DNA of 64,000 bases from Martinezella lusitana. Lineage in GTDB: Bacteria; Pseudomonadota; Alphaproteobacteria; Rhizobiales; Rhizobiaceae. The translations under genes were made by a program, and so were the position numbers. The stretch lies in the NCBI RefSeq assembly GCF_900094565.1, contig NZ_FMAF01000002.1, forward strand, positions 372,001-436,000. Direction: 5' to 3'. Positions 10,230 to 19,444 of the stretch are shown piece by piece. The notes under the pieces are model-generated. The model saw only the letters and a list, made by a program, of their open reading frames with translations, made no database searches and was not told the DNA's origin. Within the stretch, counting starts at the first letter, position 1, and each line of letters begins with the position of its first letter.

Positions 10230-11276
10230 TCAGGCAAGCGCCTTGTCCGCATGGCTGAGATCGGAGGCGATCGCTTGGTCGAGAACCTTCTGGATATTGG
10301 CTGCGCGCCGGAAGGACGGCTCCTGGGTCTTGCCCGCCCGCACGGCCTGGACGAAACGCTGATAGTTGGTCTCGACCGGGTCGAACGCGACGTCGCGCCA
10401 TGTCGCCGTGTGAACATCGTCTCCAAGGCAGGCGCGCAACGTCGATTTGCCGGTATCGTATATGATCTCGATCGAGCCGGTCTCGCCGTAGACGCGCAGC
10501 CGTAGCTGGTCCATCTGGCCGGCAGCCGTCCGTGTCGCCTGGATCGTGCCGATTGCGCCACTGCTGAAATCGACGTTCATGGTGAAGCTGTCGTTCGCGT
10601 CGAGATCATATTCACCGATCTTGTTACCCGGGGCCTTGTTGAATGTCTTCAGCCGGGCGAAGACATGCGCCACGTCGAGCCCGGAGCCGTAGGACGTGAA
10701 ATCGACAATGTGGATGCCGATGTCGCCGAGCGCACCGTTCGAGCCATGCTTCTTGCTCAATCGCCACAGCCATTTGCTTTCCGTCTTCCAGTCGCCCCAG
10801 TGCCGGCCGACCAGCCAGCTTTGCAGATGCGAGGCTTCGACATGCCGGACTTCGCCGATTTCTCCCGCCAGTACCATCTGGCGTCCCTTCTGCAGGGCCG
10901 GTGAATTGCGGTAGGTGAAGTTGACCATGCCGACCTTGCCCGAACGCTCCATCGCGTCGGCCATCTCCATGGCTTTGACGGCATCCGTTGCCAGCGGCTT
11001 TTCGCAGAAGACGTGCTTGCCGGCGGCGATCGCCTGCAGGGTCGTCGGATGGTGAATGCGGTCCGGCGTTACGTTGGCGACGGCATCGAATTCTCCCCAC
11101 GCCAAGGCTTCCTCCAGCGAGCCGAAATGATTGGGAATGCCGTGCTGCGAGCAAAATGCCGCGAGACGTTCGGGGTCTATGTCGACACCTCCCACGACGC
11201 TGACACCGTCAATTTCCTTGAATCTTGTGGCATGCTGGTTGGCCATGCCGCCGGTGCCGAGAATGAGCAAACGCAT
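10230..11276 (-). CDS. Gfo/Idh/MocA family oxidoreductase
   Basis: 348 residues. NAD(P)-binding Rossmann motif LILGTGGMANQHA at the N-terminus, the family signature VFCEKPLA near residue 93, and the C-terminal alpha/beta domain with the DIGIHIVDF motif that carries the catalytic Asp/His. Such enzymes oxidise or reduce sugars, inositols or their derivatives. AGGAGG lies just upstream of ATG 11276. It is divergent from the ABC binding-protein gene and presumably acts on the transported sugar. Confidence 0.9.
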   Translation of the reverse strand: MRLLILGTGGMANQHATRFKEIDGVSVVGGVDIDPERLAAFCSQHGIPNHFGSLEEALAWGEFDAVANVTPDRIHHPTTLQAIAAGKHVFCEKPLATDAVKAMEMADAMERSGKVGMVNFTYRNSPALQKGRQMVLAGEIGEVRHVEASHLQSWLVGRHWGDWKTESKWLWRLSKKHGSNGALGDIGIHIVDFTSYGSGLDVAHVFARLKTFNKAPGNKIGEYDLDANDSFTMNVDFSSGAIGTIQATRTAAGQMDQLRLRVYGETGSIEIIYDTGKSTLRACLGDDVHTATWRDVAFDPVETNYQRFVQAVRAGKTQEPSFRRAANIQKVLDQAIASDLSHADKALA

Positions 11277-11442
11277 AATGTCCTCCTGGATCTAACAGCC
11301 GGCTATCGTCGTAGCCGGAGGAACAACATCTCCGTCGCGACCGCAGCATCCGCGGTTGCGTGTTTCGCTATCTGGGAAAGGGCATTCGTCCCTTCAGCTC
11401 GTGTTGAAAGCCGCCATCCTTCGATCCTCCATCCCACGGCTC

Positions 11443-11467
11443 GACATCAAATCCTTGACATCAAATC
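11443..11467. promoter_or_regulatory. Direct repeat and candidate promoter of the sugar ABC operon
   Basis: GACATCAAATC occurs twice exactly (11443-11453 and 11457-11467), 14 bp apart. TTGACA at 11455-11460 overlaps the second copy and could be a -35 box, with TAATCT (11477-11482) as a weak -10 at 16-bp spacing. It lies about 95 bp upstream of the binding-protein gene, in the divergent region shared with the MocA-type gene. Confidence 0.4.
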
Positions 11468-11560
11468 AAAGTAACTTAATCTATTTAATGCAGCATGGAA
11501 ATGAGGAGAGGTCAACCGACCACCAGGCTGCATCCATTCACAATGGGGAGGAGACCCATC

Positions 11561-12859
11561 ATGATCAGAGCAACCGTCAGCGCGCTTGCGCTGGGTTCAG
11601 CGTTGTTGTCAGTGCATGCCGTCTTCGCACAGGAATTGGCGACGAAAGACCGGATCGGCCTTGCCGATGCACCCAAGACGCTCGTCGTCCGTCTGACGAA
11701 CGATAGCCCGAACAATGCCGACCCGGCGATTGCCGACGGCTATCGGAAGCTGTTCGTCGATTTTATCAAGAAGCATCCGGACTGGAAGCTGCAGCTGCAG
11801 TTCATGTCGACAGACATCGGCACCGAGCAGGCGAAAATGCTCGAGCAGGCCAAGGCCGGGAATGCGCCGGATTGCGCTGCGGTCGATTCCTTCGTCCTGT
11901 CGCAGTTCATGGTCAATCACGTCCTCGCCGATTTCACGCCGTATTTCTCAAAGGATGAAGTCGCCGACCTCTTCCCCTTCGTCCGCACCGGTATCCTCGA
12001 CAAGGACGGAACGATCCGCGCCTGGTGGTGGGATACGGATCTTCGCGTGCTCTATCGCAACAAGTCTATCGTTCCCGATGCGCCGCAGACCTGGGACGGC
12101 CTGAAGACAGCGGCGCTCTCCTCCGTCAAGCAGGGAATGGAAGGCGTCCTTTTCAACGGCGGCCGCTACGAGGGAGCCACTTTCGATTGGCTTGCGAACT
12201 ACTGGGCCCTTGGCGGCAAGCTGGTGGATGACAGCGGCAAGCCTGTGTTCGGCGAGGGGGAGAACAAGCAGAAATTTCTCAAAGCTCTAAATTACTACAA
12301 GGATCTCGTCGCTTCCGGTGCTGCGCCGAAACGGGTGACCACCATTGCCAACTATGATGATCTGAACGCTGCCGCCGCTGCGGGCACGACTGCGCTCTTC
12401 ATCGGCGGCAACTGGCAATATGCGCAGCTAAAGGCAACGCTGGACGAGGCCGATTTCAACAACTGGACGTTCTCGCCGATCCCCGGCCCGACCGCGGATC
12501 ACCGCTCTACCGGTACCGGCGGCTGGACGATTGCCGCCTTCAGCAAGGACAAGGGCAAGGTGGAGATGTGCGCCAATCTTGCTCGTGACGTCTATATGGG
12601 CCCGGCAAACGCATTGCAGCAACAGCTTCCGACCAGGAAGTCGCTATTCGATAAATATCCGGTCTTCGCCACGGATGCGAACAAGACCTTCTCGCAGGCA
12701 TTGGCCGACGGGCAAGCGCGCCCTGGTGTGCCGATCTATCCCGAGATCTCCAATCAGATCCAGATCATGATGGGGGATGTCCTTTCCGGCACCAAGCAGC
12801 CGGAAGAAGCGCTCGATGGTGCCTTCAAGGCGACAATGGAGGCTTACAAGCGTCTCTAG
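11561..12859 (+). CDS. Sugar ABC transporter, periplasmic binding protein
   Basis: 432 residues, family 1 (MalE-like) binding protein. Signal peptide MIRATVSALALGSALLSVHA with cleavage near VFAQE; the mature part has the typical AKAGNAPDCAAVDSFV and GTGGWTIAAF segments. ATG 11561 follows GGGGAGGAG and gives the signal peptide, so longer readings from 11495 are rejected. First gene of a plus-strand operon that continues with two permeases; it delivers an unidentified carbohydrate to the membrane complex. Confidence 0.92.
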   Translation: MIRATVSALALGSALLSVHAVFAQELATKDRIGLADAPKTLVVRLTNDSPNNADPAIADGYRKLFVDFIKKHPDWKLQLQFMSTDIGTEQAKMLEQAKAGNAPDCAAVDSFVLSQFMVNHVLADFTPYFSKDEVADLFPFVRTGILDKDGTIRAWWWDTDLRVLYRNKSIVPDAPQTWDGLKTAALSSVKQGMEGVLFNGGRYEGATFDWLANYWALGGKLVDDSGKPVFGEGENKQKFLKALNYYKDLVASGAAPKRVTTIANYDDLNAAAAAGTTALFIGGNWQYAQLKATLDEADFNNWTFSPIPGPTADHRSTGTGGWTIAAFSKDKGKVEMCANLARDVYMGPANALQQQLPTRKSLFDKYPVFATDANKTFSQALADGQARPGVPIYPEISNQIQIMMGDVLSGTKQPEEALDGAFKATMEAYKRL

Positions 12860-13017
12860 CCGAAGCAATTCGGACGAAAGCGCAATGCGGCTTTCCGACC
12901 GGGATTGTTTGATGAAGGGATCGGCTCTGCGACCCGGTGATGGTTCGAGCCGATCCAGCCGCGGCGATGTCTCCTTGGGCGTCGTCAATCGCCATCAAAA
13001 CGCGGATAGAGAAGCTC

Positions 13018-13947
13018 ATGAGTCCCATCGCAATTGAGGCAGCAAGTCCGTCTCCCAGCAGATCGTTCGCGCGTCGCTTTGCCGGTGCGCCGCTGCCGTG
13101 GATGATGCCGGCAATCATCGTCATCGGCCTGTTTTATCTCTATCCGGTGTTCGACATCTTCCGCCTGTCGCTGACCAATGCCACCCTTATCGGCGACAGC
13201 CAGCAATACACGCTGGACTCCGTCGTCAACACCCTGAGCTCCCCGCAGCTTCCCGACATTCTCTGGGCGACCCTCGTCTTTGTCGGCGGCAGCATCGTAG
13301 GGCAGCAGGTTCTCGGCCTTGCAGTCGCAGTGGTCGTCGTTCGCGGCGAACACCGCGGCCTGTTCGGCACCGCCATCCTCCGGACGACAGCGCTGGTCGC
13401 CTGGGTCGTGCCGGGGATTGCCGGCGGCATCATCTGGCAGATGCTGTTTTCCGAGGCGCCTTATGGCGCCCTCAACAGCATCCTGCGTCTCATGCATCTG
13501 CCCGCCGTCGCCTGGTTGTCCGATCCGGCGATAGCGCCCTGGTCGGCGCTCTTGTCCAACATCTGGCGCGGCACGGCATTCTCCATGGTGGTCATGTATG
13601 CGGCGTTGAAGGCCATCGATCCCTCGCTCTACGAGGCTGCGGAAGTCGATGGCGCGACAGGGTGGCAACGGTTCATATTCGTGACCTTGCCGCAGCTGCG
13701 TTCGGCCATTCTCGTCAACATGATCCTCATCACCATCATGACGGTCAACACCTTCGATGCCATCATCACGCTGACAGGCGGCGGGCCTGGACGGGCAACG
13801 GAAGTCATCTCGCTCTACGTCTTCAACATCGTCTTCAGGAATTATGATCTGTCCGGGGGCAGCGTGCTTTCGGTGCTGATGCTGTTCATCAGTCTCGGCC
13901 TCGCCCTTGTCTACGCATCGTTTCTGCCCAAGGAGGAACAGCAATGA
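13018..13947 (+). CDS. Sugar ABC transporter permease (MalF-like)
   Basis: 309 residues with six membrane helices. The cytoplasmic loop contains the EAAEVDGATGWQRFIFVTLP coupling motif that docks on the ATPase. ATG 13018 after GAGAAG gives a normal-length cytoplasmic N-terminus; the frame is open further upstream but without family similarity. Its stop overlaps the next gene (ATGA at 13944). Confidence 0.92.
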   Translation: MSPIAIEAASPSPSRSFARRFAGAPLPWMMPAIIVIGLFYLYPVFDIFRLSLTNATLIGDSQQYTLDSVVNTLSSPQLPDILWATLVFVGGSIVGQQVLGLAVAVVVVRGEHRGLFGTAILRTTALVAWVVPGIAGGIIWQMLFSEAPYGALNSILRLMHLPAVAWLSDPAIAPWSALLSNIWRGTAFSMVVMYAALKAIDPSLYEAAEVDGATGWQRFIFVTLPQLRSAILVNMILITIMTVNTFDAIITLTGGGPGRATEVISLYVFNIVFRNYDLSGGSVLSVLMLFISLGLALVYASFLPKEEQQ

Positions 13948-14786
13948 GTGTCAGAACGGGCAGCCGTCTCGGCGATGTCATCAGCTATCTCTTCATGCTG
14001 GTGATGTTCGTCTTCTTTGCCGGACCGCTTTCCTACCTGCTGTCGATGGCGATGCGTGACCGTCGGGAAATCTATCGCGGCGTTGCGAGGTACATCCCGA
14101 ACAATCCGACCTTCGAGAATTTCGTGACCGTGCTGAACAACAGCTATTTCCAACTTTATCTCTGGAATGGCCTGAAGCTTGCGGCCTTAAGCGGCCTCGG
14201 CGTTCTGATCGTCGCGCTTCCGGCTGCCTATGCCTTTTCCCGCTTCCAGTTCCGCGGCAAGGGCCTGTCGATGATGGGGCTGTTGATGTTCCAGATGATC
14301 TCGCCGCTTGTGATCATGGTTCCTCTCTATCGCTATATGAACCGGCTCGGCCTGCTCGACACGCATTTCGCCGTTGTCATGGTCTATGTCGCGCTCGGCG
14401 TGCCGGTGGCGACATGGTTGTTGAAGAATGCGGTGGACAGGATACCGCGCAGCCTCGACGAAGCGGCGATGATCGATGGCTGCAACAGTTTCTCGGTTTT
14501 CTGGCGCATCATTCTGCCGCTGTCGGCACCGGGGATCGCATCGGTCTTCATCATCACCGTCATCGCGGGGTGGTCGCAATTCCTCGTGCCGTTTCTGCTT
14601 CTCACGCAGAACAATCTGATGCCGATCGGCGTCGGAATCTTCAATTTCAAGGGAATGCAAACCGATTCCTCCGTGCAGTTGCTGGCGGCGGCCTGCCTGA
14701 TCTCCGTTGTACCCGCGATCATCGCCTTCCTGTCACTGCAGCGGCTGATCCTTGGGGCGATGACCAGCGGGGCGGTAAAGGGCTGA
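13944..14786 (+). CDS. Sugar ABC transporter permease (MalG-like)
   Basis: 280 residues with six membrane helices and the coupling loop DEAAMIDGCNSFSVFWRIIL. It pairs with the preceding permease to form the channel, with translational coupling through the ATGA overlap and an AAGGAGG in the end of the upstream gene. The ATPase is encoded three genes downstream. Confidence 0.92.
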   Translation: MSVRTGSRLGDVISYLFMLVMFVFFAGPLSYLLSMAMRDRREIYRGVARYIPNNPTFENFVTVLNNSYFQLYLWNGLKLAALSGLGVLIVALPAAYAFSRFQFRGKGLSMMGLLMFQMISPLVIMVPLYRYMNRLGLLDTHFAVVMVYVALGVPVATWLLKNAVDRIPRSLDEAAMIDGCNSFSVFWRIILPLSAPGIASVFIITVIAGWSQFLVPFLLLTQNNLMPIGVGIFNFKGMQTDSSVQLLAAACLISVVPAIIAFLSLQRLILGAMTSGAVKG

Positions 14787-14801
14787 TGATGCTGACTGAA
14801 G

Positions 14802-14847
14802 GCATTCCAGGAAAAGCGCTTGAGCGGTTCTCCGTGCGAGATTGGAA
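14802..14847. repeat. RIME-like palindromic intergenic element
   Basis: GCATTCCAGGAAAAGCGCTT followed by an imperfect inverted arm with CGGTTCTCCG and ending ATTGGAA. It corresponds to the reverse complement of the element copies flanking xth (30113-30207 and 31026-31198). It sits between the second permease and the ROK gene, splitting the operon by 148 bp. Confidence 0.55.
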
Positions 14848-14934
14848 ACAACAAGGAGCAGTTTTGAGATTTCGTGACGAGCCGAACTGCCCTAACGGAT
14901 TGAGTAAGGATTTCGGACGAGGGAATATTCAAAC

Positions 14935-16173
14935 ATGACGCAGACCGACGACGGGAACATCTTTCTCAACCTATCCGGCGCAAATGTCGGGGACGCCGGC
15001 GAGCACAACCGGGCCGTCGTGCTTCGCTGCATTCACCGCCAGGCACCGATTTCGCGCGCCGAAATTGCCCGCCAGACCGGCTTCACCAAGCCCGCCATCG
15101 CCCGGATCGTCGATCGGTTGCTGGATGAGGGCCTGATTATCGAGGCGCGCAGGCGGCACGGCCTCAGGGGCCAGCCGGCCATCGAGCTGGAGATCAATCC
15201 CGACGCCTATTTTGCGATCGGCGTCAACATCGATCGTGATCATCTGACCATCCTTGCCGTCGATGCGGTGGGCAACGTTCGGGCGCGCGTCCATTATGAG
15301 AAACGTTTCATCCTCCCTAGCGAATTCATGCAGCTCACGGCCGATGCCATCTCCCATTTCCAGCGGAGCCGGCTCATCGACGAGGCTCGCTTGGCCGGGA
15401 TCGGTCTGGCCATGCCCGATTGGCTCGGCGAAATCTCGCTGCTTGGAAAGCCGCCGGAATACGAGGAATGGACGGCGTTCGACGTACGCGCCGCGCTGGA
15501 AGGATTGACGCCGCATCCGGTTTTCATCGAAAACGAGGCCAATGCCGCAGCGCTCGCCGAGTTGGAATACGGACTTGGTGCGGAGAGCAGCAGTTTCTTC
15601 TACATCGCCATCAACGCCTGCCCCGGCGGCGGCCTCGTTCTGGACGGCAACGGCCATCGGGGCGCGATGGGTCTGAGCGGAGAGATCGGCTGGTTGCCGA
15701 TCGTCGATTCCACCCATAGCAGCGCCACCCGGGTGCAGCTTCTGGGTCAGATTTTCTCGCTGTTTTTTCTCTACGATTTTCTGGAAAAGCACGGTGTGCG
15801 GGCCCGCACGCCACAGGATCTCGTTGCCCTCGATTCCGACGGGCGGCGGCTGGTCTCGCAGTGGCTGATGGAGATGAGCGTTCATCTTGCCGTCGCCGTC
15901 AAGCATATCGGCGCGATCGTCGATCCGGATGCTGTCCTGGTCGGAGGCAGGCTGCCAATCCGCATGGTCGATGAATTGCTGCGTTACGTACACGAACATC
16001 TGCATCGATCGGACGCCAATCTGCCCTCGATCCACCGCGCCTCGCTGGGGGAGGATGCGTCGGCATTGGGAGCCGCGGCAATGCCAATGGCCACAGCGCT
16101 GATGCTTGCTTCGGCAAATCCCGCGCAGCGCACCCGTTCGCCGCTCAAGTTCATGGACCGTCTGACCGCCTAG
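14935..16173 (+). CDS. ROK family transcriptional regulator (second of two)
   Basis: 412 residues. Winged helix at about 20-85 (ISRAEIARQTGFTKPAIARI) then a ROK domain with ENEANAAALAELEYGLG and GLSGEIGWLPI. Like the other ROK protein here it lacks the zinc-binding CXCGXXGC motif, so catalysis is unlikely. Lying inside the transport operon, it is the prime candidate for its repressor, released by the transported sugar or a derivative. Confidence 0.88.
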   Translation: MTQTDDGNIFLNLSGANVGDAGEHNRAVVLRCIHRQAPISRAEIARQTGFTKPAIARIVDRLLDEGLIIEARRRHGLRGQPAIELEINPDAYFAIGVNIDRDHLTILAVDAVGNVRARVHYEKRFILPSEFMQLTADAISHFQRSRLIDEARLAGIGLAMPDWLGEISLLGKPPEYEEWTAFDVRAALEGLTPHPVFIENEANAAALAELEYGLGAESSSFFYIAINACPGGGLVLDGNGHRGAMGLSGEIGWLPIVDSTHSSATRVQLLGQIFSLFFLYDFLEKHGVRARTPQDLVALDSDGRRLVSQWLMEMSVHLAVAVKHIGAIVDPDAVLVGGRLPIRMVDELLRYVHEHLHRSDANLPSIHRASLGEDASALGAAAMPMATALMLASANPAQRTRSPLKFMDRLTA

Positions 16174-16203
16174 GACCATTCAAGATCATTAGGGAGGATT
16201 TCG

Positions 16204-17058
16204 ATGAAGATCGGCTTTTACACATCAACATTCAATGATCGGCCTTTGGAGGAGGTTGTCGACTTTGCGGCGGCCGCGGGCTTCGATGCGATCGAGATCG
16301 ATGTCAGAGGCCATATACAATCGCCGGAGAAAGTGGCCGCGGCCGTCGCGCTGGCGCGCGGCCGCAATCTCTTCGTCTCATCCGTGGCCTATTTCGGCAA
16401 CCAGCTCGATCCCGACCCATCGAAACGGGCTGAGCTGCATGCCATGACTGCGGAGTTTGCACAGGCGATCGGCGAGGCGGGCGTTCCGATATTCGTGATC
16501 TTTCCGGGGCGCGACGATACGGCAAGCGACGCCGAAAACTATGATGCCTTTGCGGAACACGCCAACGGGCTGATCGCGGCGACGCGATCGAGCGGGCTCA
16601 TATTCGCGATTGAGAACTGGCCGGGTCCGCACGACAATTTCGTCGGCACGACGCCAAGTGGCTGGAGGGAGCTTTTCGACAGAATTCCCGATCGCCGCTT
16701 CGGCCTCGAATTCGATCCGTCGCATCTGATCCGCATCGGGATCGACCCATACAAGGCCCTGGAGGAGGTCCTGGATCGGGTTGTCATCCTGCATGCCAAG
16801 GACACGGCGATCGATGCGGCCGCGCAGCAGGCCGTCGGTTACCATTGCAAGGGATGGTGGCAATACAAGCTGCCCGGCAAGGGCGTGCTCGACTGGCCGC
16901 GGTTCCTGCGTCAGGCGCGCGCCGCGAACTTCGATGGAACGCTCTCCATCGAACATGAGGATGCCGCTTATGGCTGGCCGGGCAAGGATCTCGAAGCCCG
17001 CAGGGAGGGGGAGCGGCAGGGCCTCGCTTATCTGCGAGGCGTGATCGGCGCTCTCTAA
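16204..17058 (+). CDS. Sugar phosphate isomerase/epimerase (xylose isomerase-like TIM barrel)
   Basis: 284 residues of the AP-endonuclease-2/xylose-isomerase-like fold. Metal ligands are expected from ENWPGP, FDPSHL, LHAKDT and SIEHED, all present in the right order. These enzymes isomerise or epimerise keto-sugars or inositols. AGGGAGGA lies just upstream of ATG 16204. It probably works with the MocA-type dehydrogenase on the imported sugar. Confidence 0.9.
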   Translation: MKIGFYTSTFNDRPLEEVVDFAAAAGFDAIEIDVRGHIQSPEKVAAAVALARGRNLFVSSVAYFGNQLDPDPSKRAELHAMTAEFAQAIGEAGVPIFVIFPGRDDTASDAENYDAFAEHANGLIAATRSSGLIFAIENWPGPHDNFVGTTPSGWRELFDRIPDRRFGLEFDPSHLIRIGIDPYKALEEVLDRVVILHAKDTAIDAAAQQAVGYHCKGWWQYKLPGKGVLDWPRFLRQARAANFDGTLSIEHEDAAYGWPGKDLEARREGERQGLAYLRGVIGAL

Positions 17059-17081
17059 TCGCCTGCAACCCGGGAGGATGA

Positions 17082-18152
17082 ATGGCAATGGCACATGTCT
17101 TGGTCAACAATGCGCGTAAGGACTATGGAGCGTTCAAGGCGATCAAAGGGGTGTCCGTCGACATAAAGGACGGCGAGTTCGTCGTCCTCGTCGGACCGTC
17201 CGGCTGCGGGAAGTCGACGCTCCTGCGCATGATCGCCGGCCTGGAAGGTATCACGTCGGGGGAGATCCATATCGGCAAGCACGTCGTCAACGAACTGGCA
17301 CCGAAGGACCGGGACATCGCCATGGTCTTCCAGAACTATGCGCTCTATCCGCATATGACCGTGGCTCAGAACATGGGATTTTCGCTGCGGCTGAAGCGGA
17401 TGCCGAGAGCCGATATTGCCGCTCGTGTCGGCAATGCCGCACGGATCCTGGGGCTGGAAAGCCTCCTGGAACGATATCCGAAGCAGCTTTCGGGCGGACA
17501 GCGCCAGCGCGTCGCGATGGGGCGCGCCATTGTTCGCGATCCCGCCGTGTTTCTGTTCGACGAGCCCTTGTCCAATCTCGATGCCAAGCTGAGGGTTCAA
17601 ATGCGCTCGGAAATCAAGGAGCTTCATCAGCGCCTGAGAACCACCACCATCTATGTCACCCATGACCAGATCGAGGCGATGACGATGGCCGACAAGATCG
17701 TTGTCATGAAGGATGGCCGCGTCGAGCAATCCGGATCCCCGCTCGACCTCTACGACCGGCCGGGCAACCTCTTCGTTGCGGGTTTCATCGGCTCGCCGGC
17801 GATGAACTTCATCAACGGAACCATGACGCCCGAGGGATTCCGGACGGCAGACGGCGTGGTCTTGCCAAGCGACAGAACGATGGCGGAGGCGGTGACGTAT
17901 GGGATTCGCCCCGAAGATATCCGGCTCGATCCGGCGGGTGTGCCTGTCTCGATCGTGGTGGTCGAGCCTACGGGATCGGAAACGCTCGTCGTGGCCAAGC
18001 TGGGTGAACAGACCATCAGTTGCGTGTTCCGGGAAAGGATCAAGGCGAAGCCCGGGGACCTGCTGCACGTTTCGCCGAACCGGCCGACGATCCATCTCTT
18101 CGACAGGGAAGGGAGCCGTCTCGGGGCGGGCGAGGCCGTGACATCCTATTGA
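17082..18152 (+). CDS. Sugar ABC transporter ATP-binding protein (UgpC/MalK type)
   Basis: 356 residues. Walker A VGPSGCGKSTLLRM, Q-loop FQNYALYPHM, signature LSGGQRQRVAMGRA, Walker B VFLFDEPLSNLD, H-loop TTIYVTHDQ, and a C-terminal TOBE domain (about 240-356). It energises the two permeases of this operon and closes it. CGGGAGG precedes the start; ATG at 17078 and 17088 are alternatives. Confidence 0.93.
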   Translation: MAMAHVLVNNARKDYGAFKAIKGVSVDIKDGEFVVLVGPSGCGKSTLLRMIAGLEGITSGEIHIGKHVVNELAPKDRDIAMVFQNYALYPHMTVAQNMGFSLRLKRMPRADIAARVGNAARILGLESLLERYPKQLSGGQRQRVAMGRAIVRDPAVFLFDEPLSNLDAKLRVQMRSEIKELHQRLRTTTIYVTHDQIEAMTMADKIVVMKDGRVEQSGSPLDLYDRPGNLFVAGFIGSPAMNFINGTMTPEGFRTADGVVLPSDRTMAEAVTYGIRPEDIRLDPAGVPVSIVVVEPTGSETLVVAKLGEQTISCVFRERIKAKPGDLLHVSPNRPTIHLFDREGSRLGAGEAVTSY

Positions 18153-18458
18153 ACGTCTCTATGTCGCTGCGCGAGGCACGGCGCGCAGCCGGCTGCCGGC
18201 TTATACGCGCAGTTCATCGTTCCGTTACCCGCCGAACCGGGCCGTTCGCTCGAAGGCCGACGGTTACGGATATTGTCAATTCGACGCGCGAACGGCAGGG
18301 TTTGGAGCCGCGGCTGCGATCAGGCATTAATGATCTGGGCTATATCGATTTGGAACGGCGGACTTTGCAAACCATCGACAACCGGTTCGGCACGAGGTCG
18401 TCACCCCTGTCTCAGGGGACAACCGTTATCTATGTCTTCGTATAGACAAAAGAGAAAC
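18153..18458. other. 306-bp intergenic region after the sugar operon
   Basis: No convincing gene. It contains one short hairpin, CCCCTG (18404-18409), loop TCT, CAGGGG (18413-18418), without a T-run. Whether this ends the operon transcript is unclear. Confidence 0.4.
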
Positions 18459-18533
18459 TGGAGCGGGCGAAGGGATTCGAACCCTCGACCCCAACCTTGG
18501 CAAGGTTGTGCTCTACCCCTGAGCTACACCCGC
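18459..18533 (-). tRNA. tRNA-Gly (anticodon GCC)
   Basis: Read on the minus strand from 18533: acceptor GCGGGTG, D-arm TAGCTCAGGGGTAGAGCA, anticodon arm AACCTTGCCAAGGTT with anticodon GCC (complement of 18499-18501), T-arm GAGGGTTCGAATCCCTT, acceptor CGCCCGC, discriminator T and encoded CCA. The full cloverleaf of 75 nt closes without mismatches in the acceptor. Confidence 0.97.
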
Positions 18534-18777
18534 TCATCTCCGCAGTGGTCCGGGGTAGTGTGTTGGACCGCTGGGCGTCGTCTTGCGGCGACGGGCGCTA
18601 TATGGCCTAACCGTTTTTCAAATGCAACAAGGAAATGACGAGTTGGCGAAGAAAAATTGCGGGTTCTTTTCGGTAGCTGCCGGAAAGCCCGGAAACGCCG
18701 CTCTTCGTCGTCTGGAAGATTGCAATGGAATTGTGGGCGACGTATCAGGGGCGGAACCATTTCCATTGCGAGACGCC

Positions 18778-19287
18778 ATGACCGAGACCAGCCCGAAAGA
18801 CCGCGACGATCTTTTCCTCTTCCTGGATAGTCTCGGCATTGTCCACAGCACCAAGGATCATGCCCCGGTCTTCACCGTCGCCGAATCGGTGTCGCTGCGC
18901 GACGAGATTCCCGGCGGCCATACGAAGAACCTGTTCGTGAAGGACAAGAAGGACAATTTCTTCCTGTTGACCGTCGAGGAAAACGCGACGGTCGATCTGA
19001 AGACGGTGCATACGCTGATCGGCGCCGCCAGCAAGGTCTCCTTTGGCAAACCGGAAAAGCTGATGGAATATTTGGGCGTTGTTCCCGGCTCGGTGACGGC
19101 GTTCGGCGCGATCAACGATACCGAAAAGAATGTCACCTTCGTCCTCGATGCCGATCTGATGGCGCATGACATCGTCAATTGCCATCCCTTGTCGAACGAT
19201 GCGACGACGTCGATTGCCAGCGCCGATCTCTTGCGTTTCATGGAAGCAACGGGTCATGTGCCGCTAGTCTTGAAAGTGACGGGCTAA
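18778..19287 (+). CDS. Free-standing prolyl-tRNA editing protein (YbaK/ProXp-ala type)
   Basis: 169 residues. It hydrolyses mischarged Ala-tRNA(Pro), a job done in trans in bacteria whose ProRS lacks the editing insert, which is usual in alphaproteobacteria. The YbaK fold covers nearly the whole protein; the substrate pocket segment HTKNLFVKDKKDNFFLLTV with the key Lys and the GVVPGSVTAFGAIND loop are present. The start is ATG 18778; the open frame reaches back to 18583 without family sequence. Confidence 0.88.
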   Translation: MTETSPKDRDDLFLFLDSLGIVHSTKDHAPVFTVAESVSLRDEIPGGHTKNLFVKDKKDNFFLLTVEENATVDLKTVHTLIGAASKVSFGKPEKLMEYLGVVPGSVTAFGAINDTEKNVTFVLDADLMAHDIVNCHPLSNDATTSIASADLLRFMEATGHVPLVLKVTG

Positions 19288-19444
19288 CGTACGATTTTAG
19301 CGCTAAGATCAGAGCGATCCGACTTCTCTTCGAATTGTCCGATCGCTTAGGCTATTTCATCGAGCGCGATGCCATGCAAAGCCGGTCGGCTTGCATGAGG
19401 ATCATGCTTCCAAAGTTCAGGATGCCGGCAGGCGGGAGATACTC

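Noticed and set aside
14802..14847. Terminator between the second permease and the ROK gene
   Set aside because: It lacks a T-run and matches the dispersed mosaic element; kept as a repeat.
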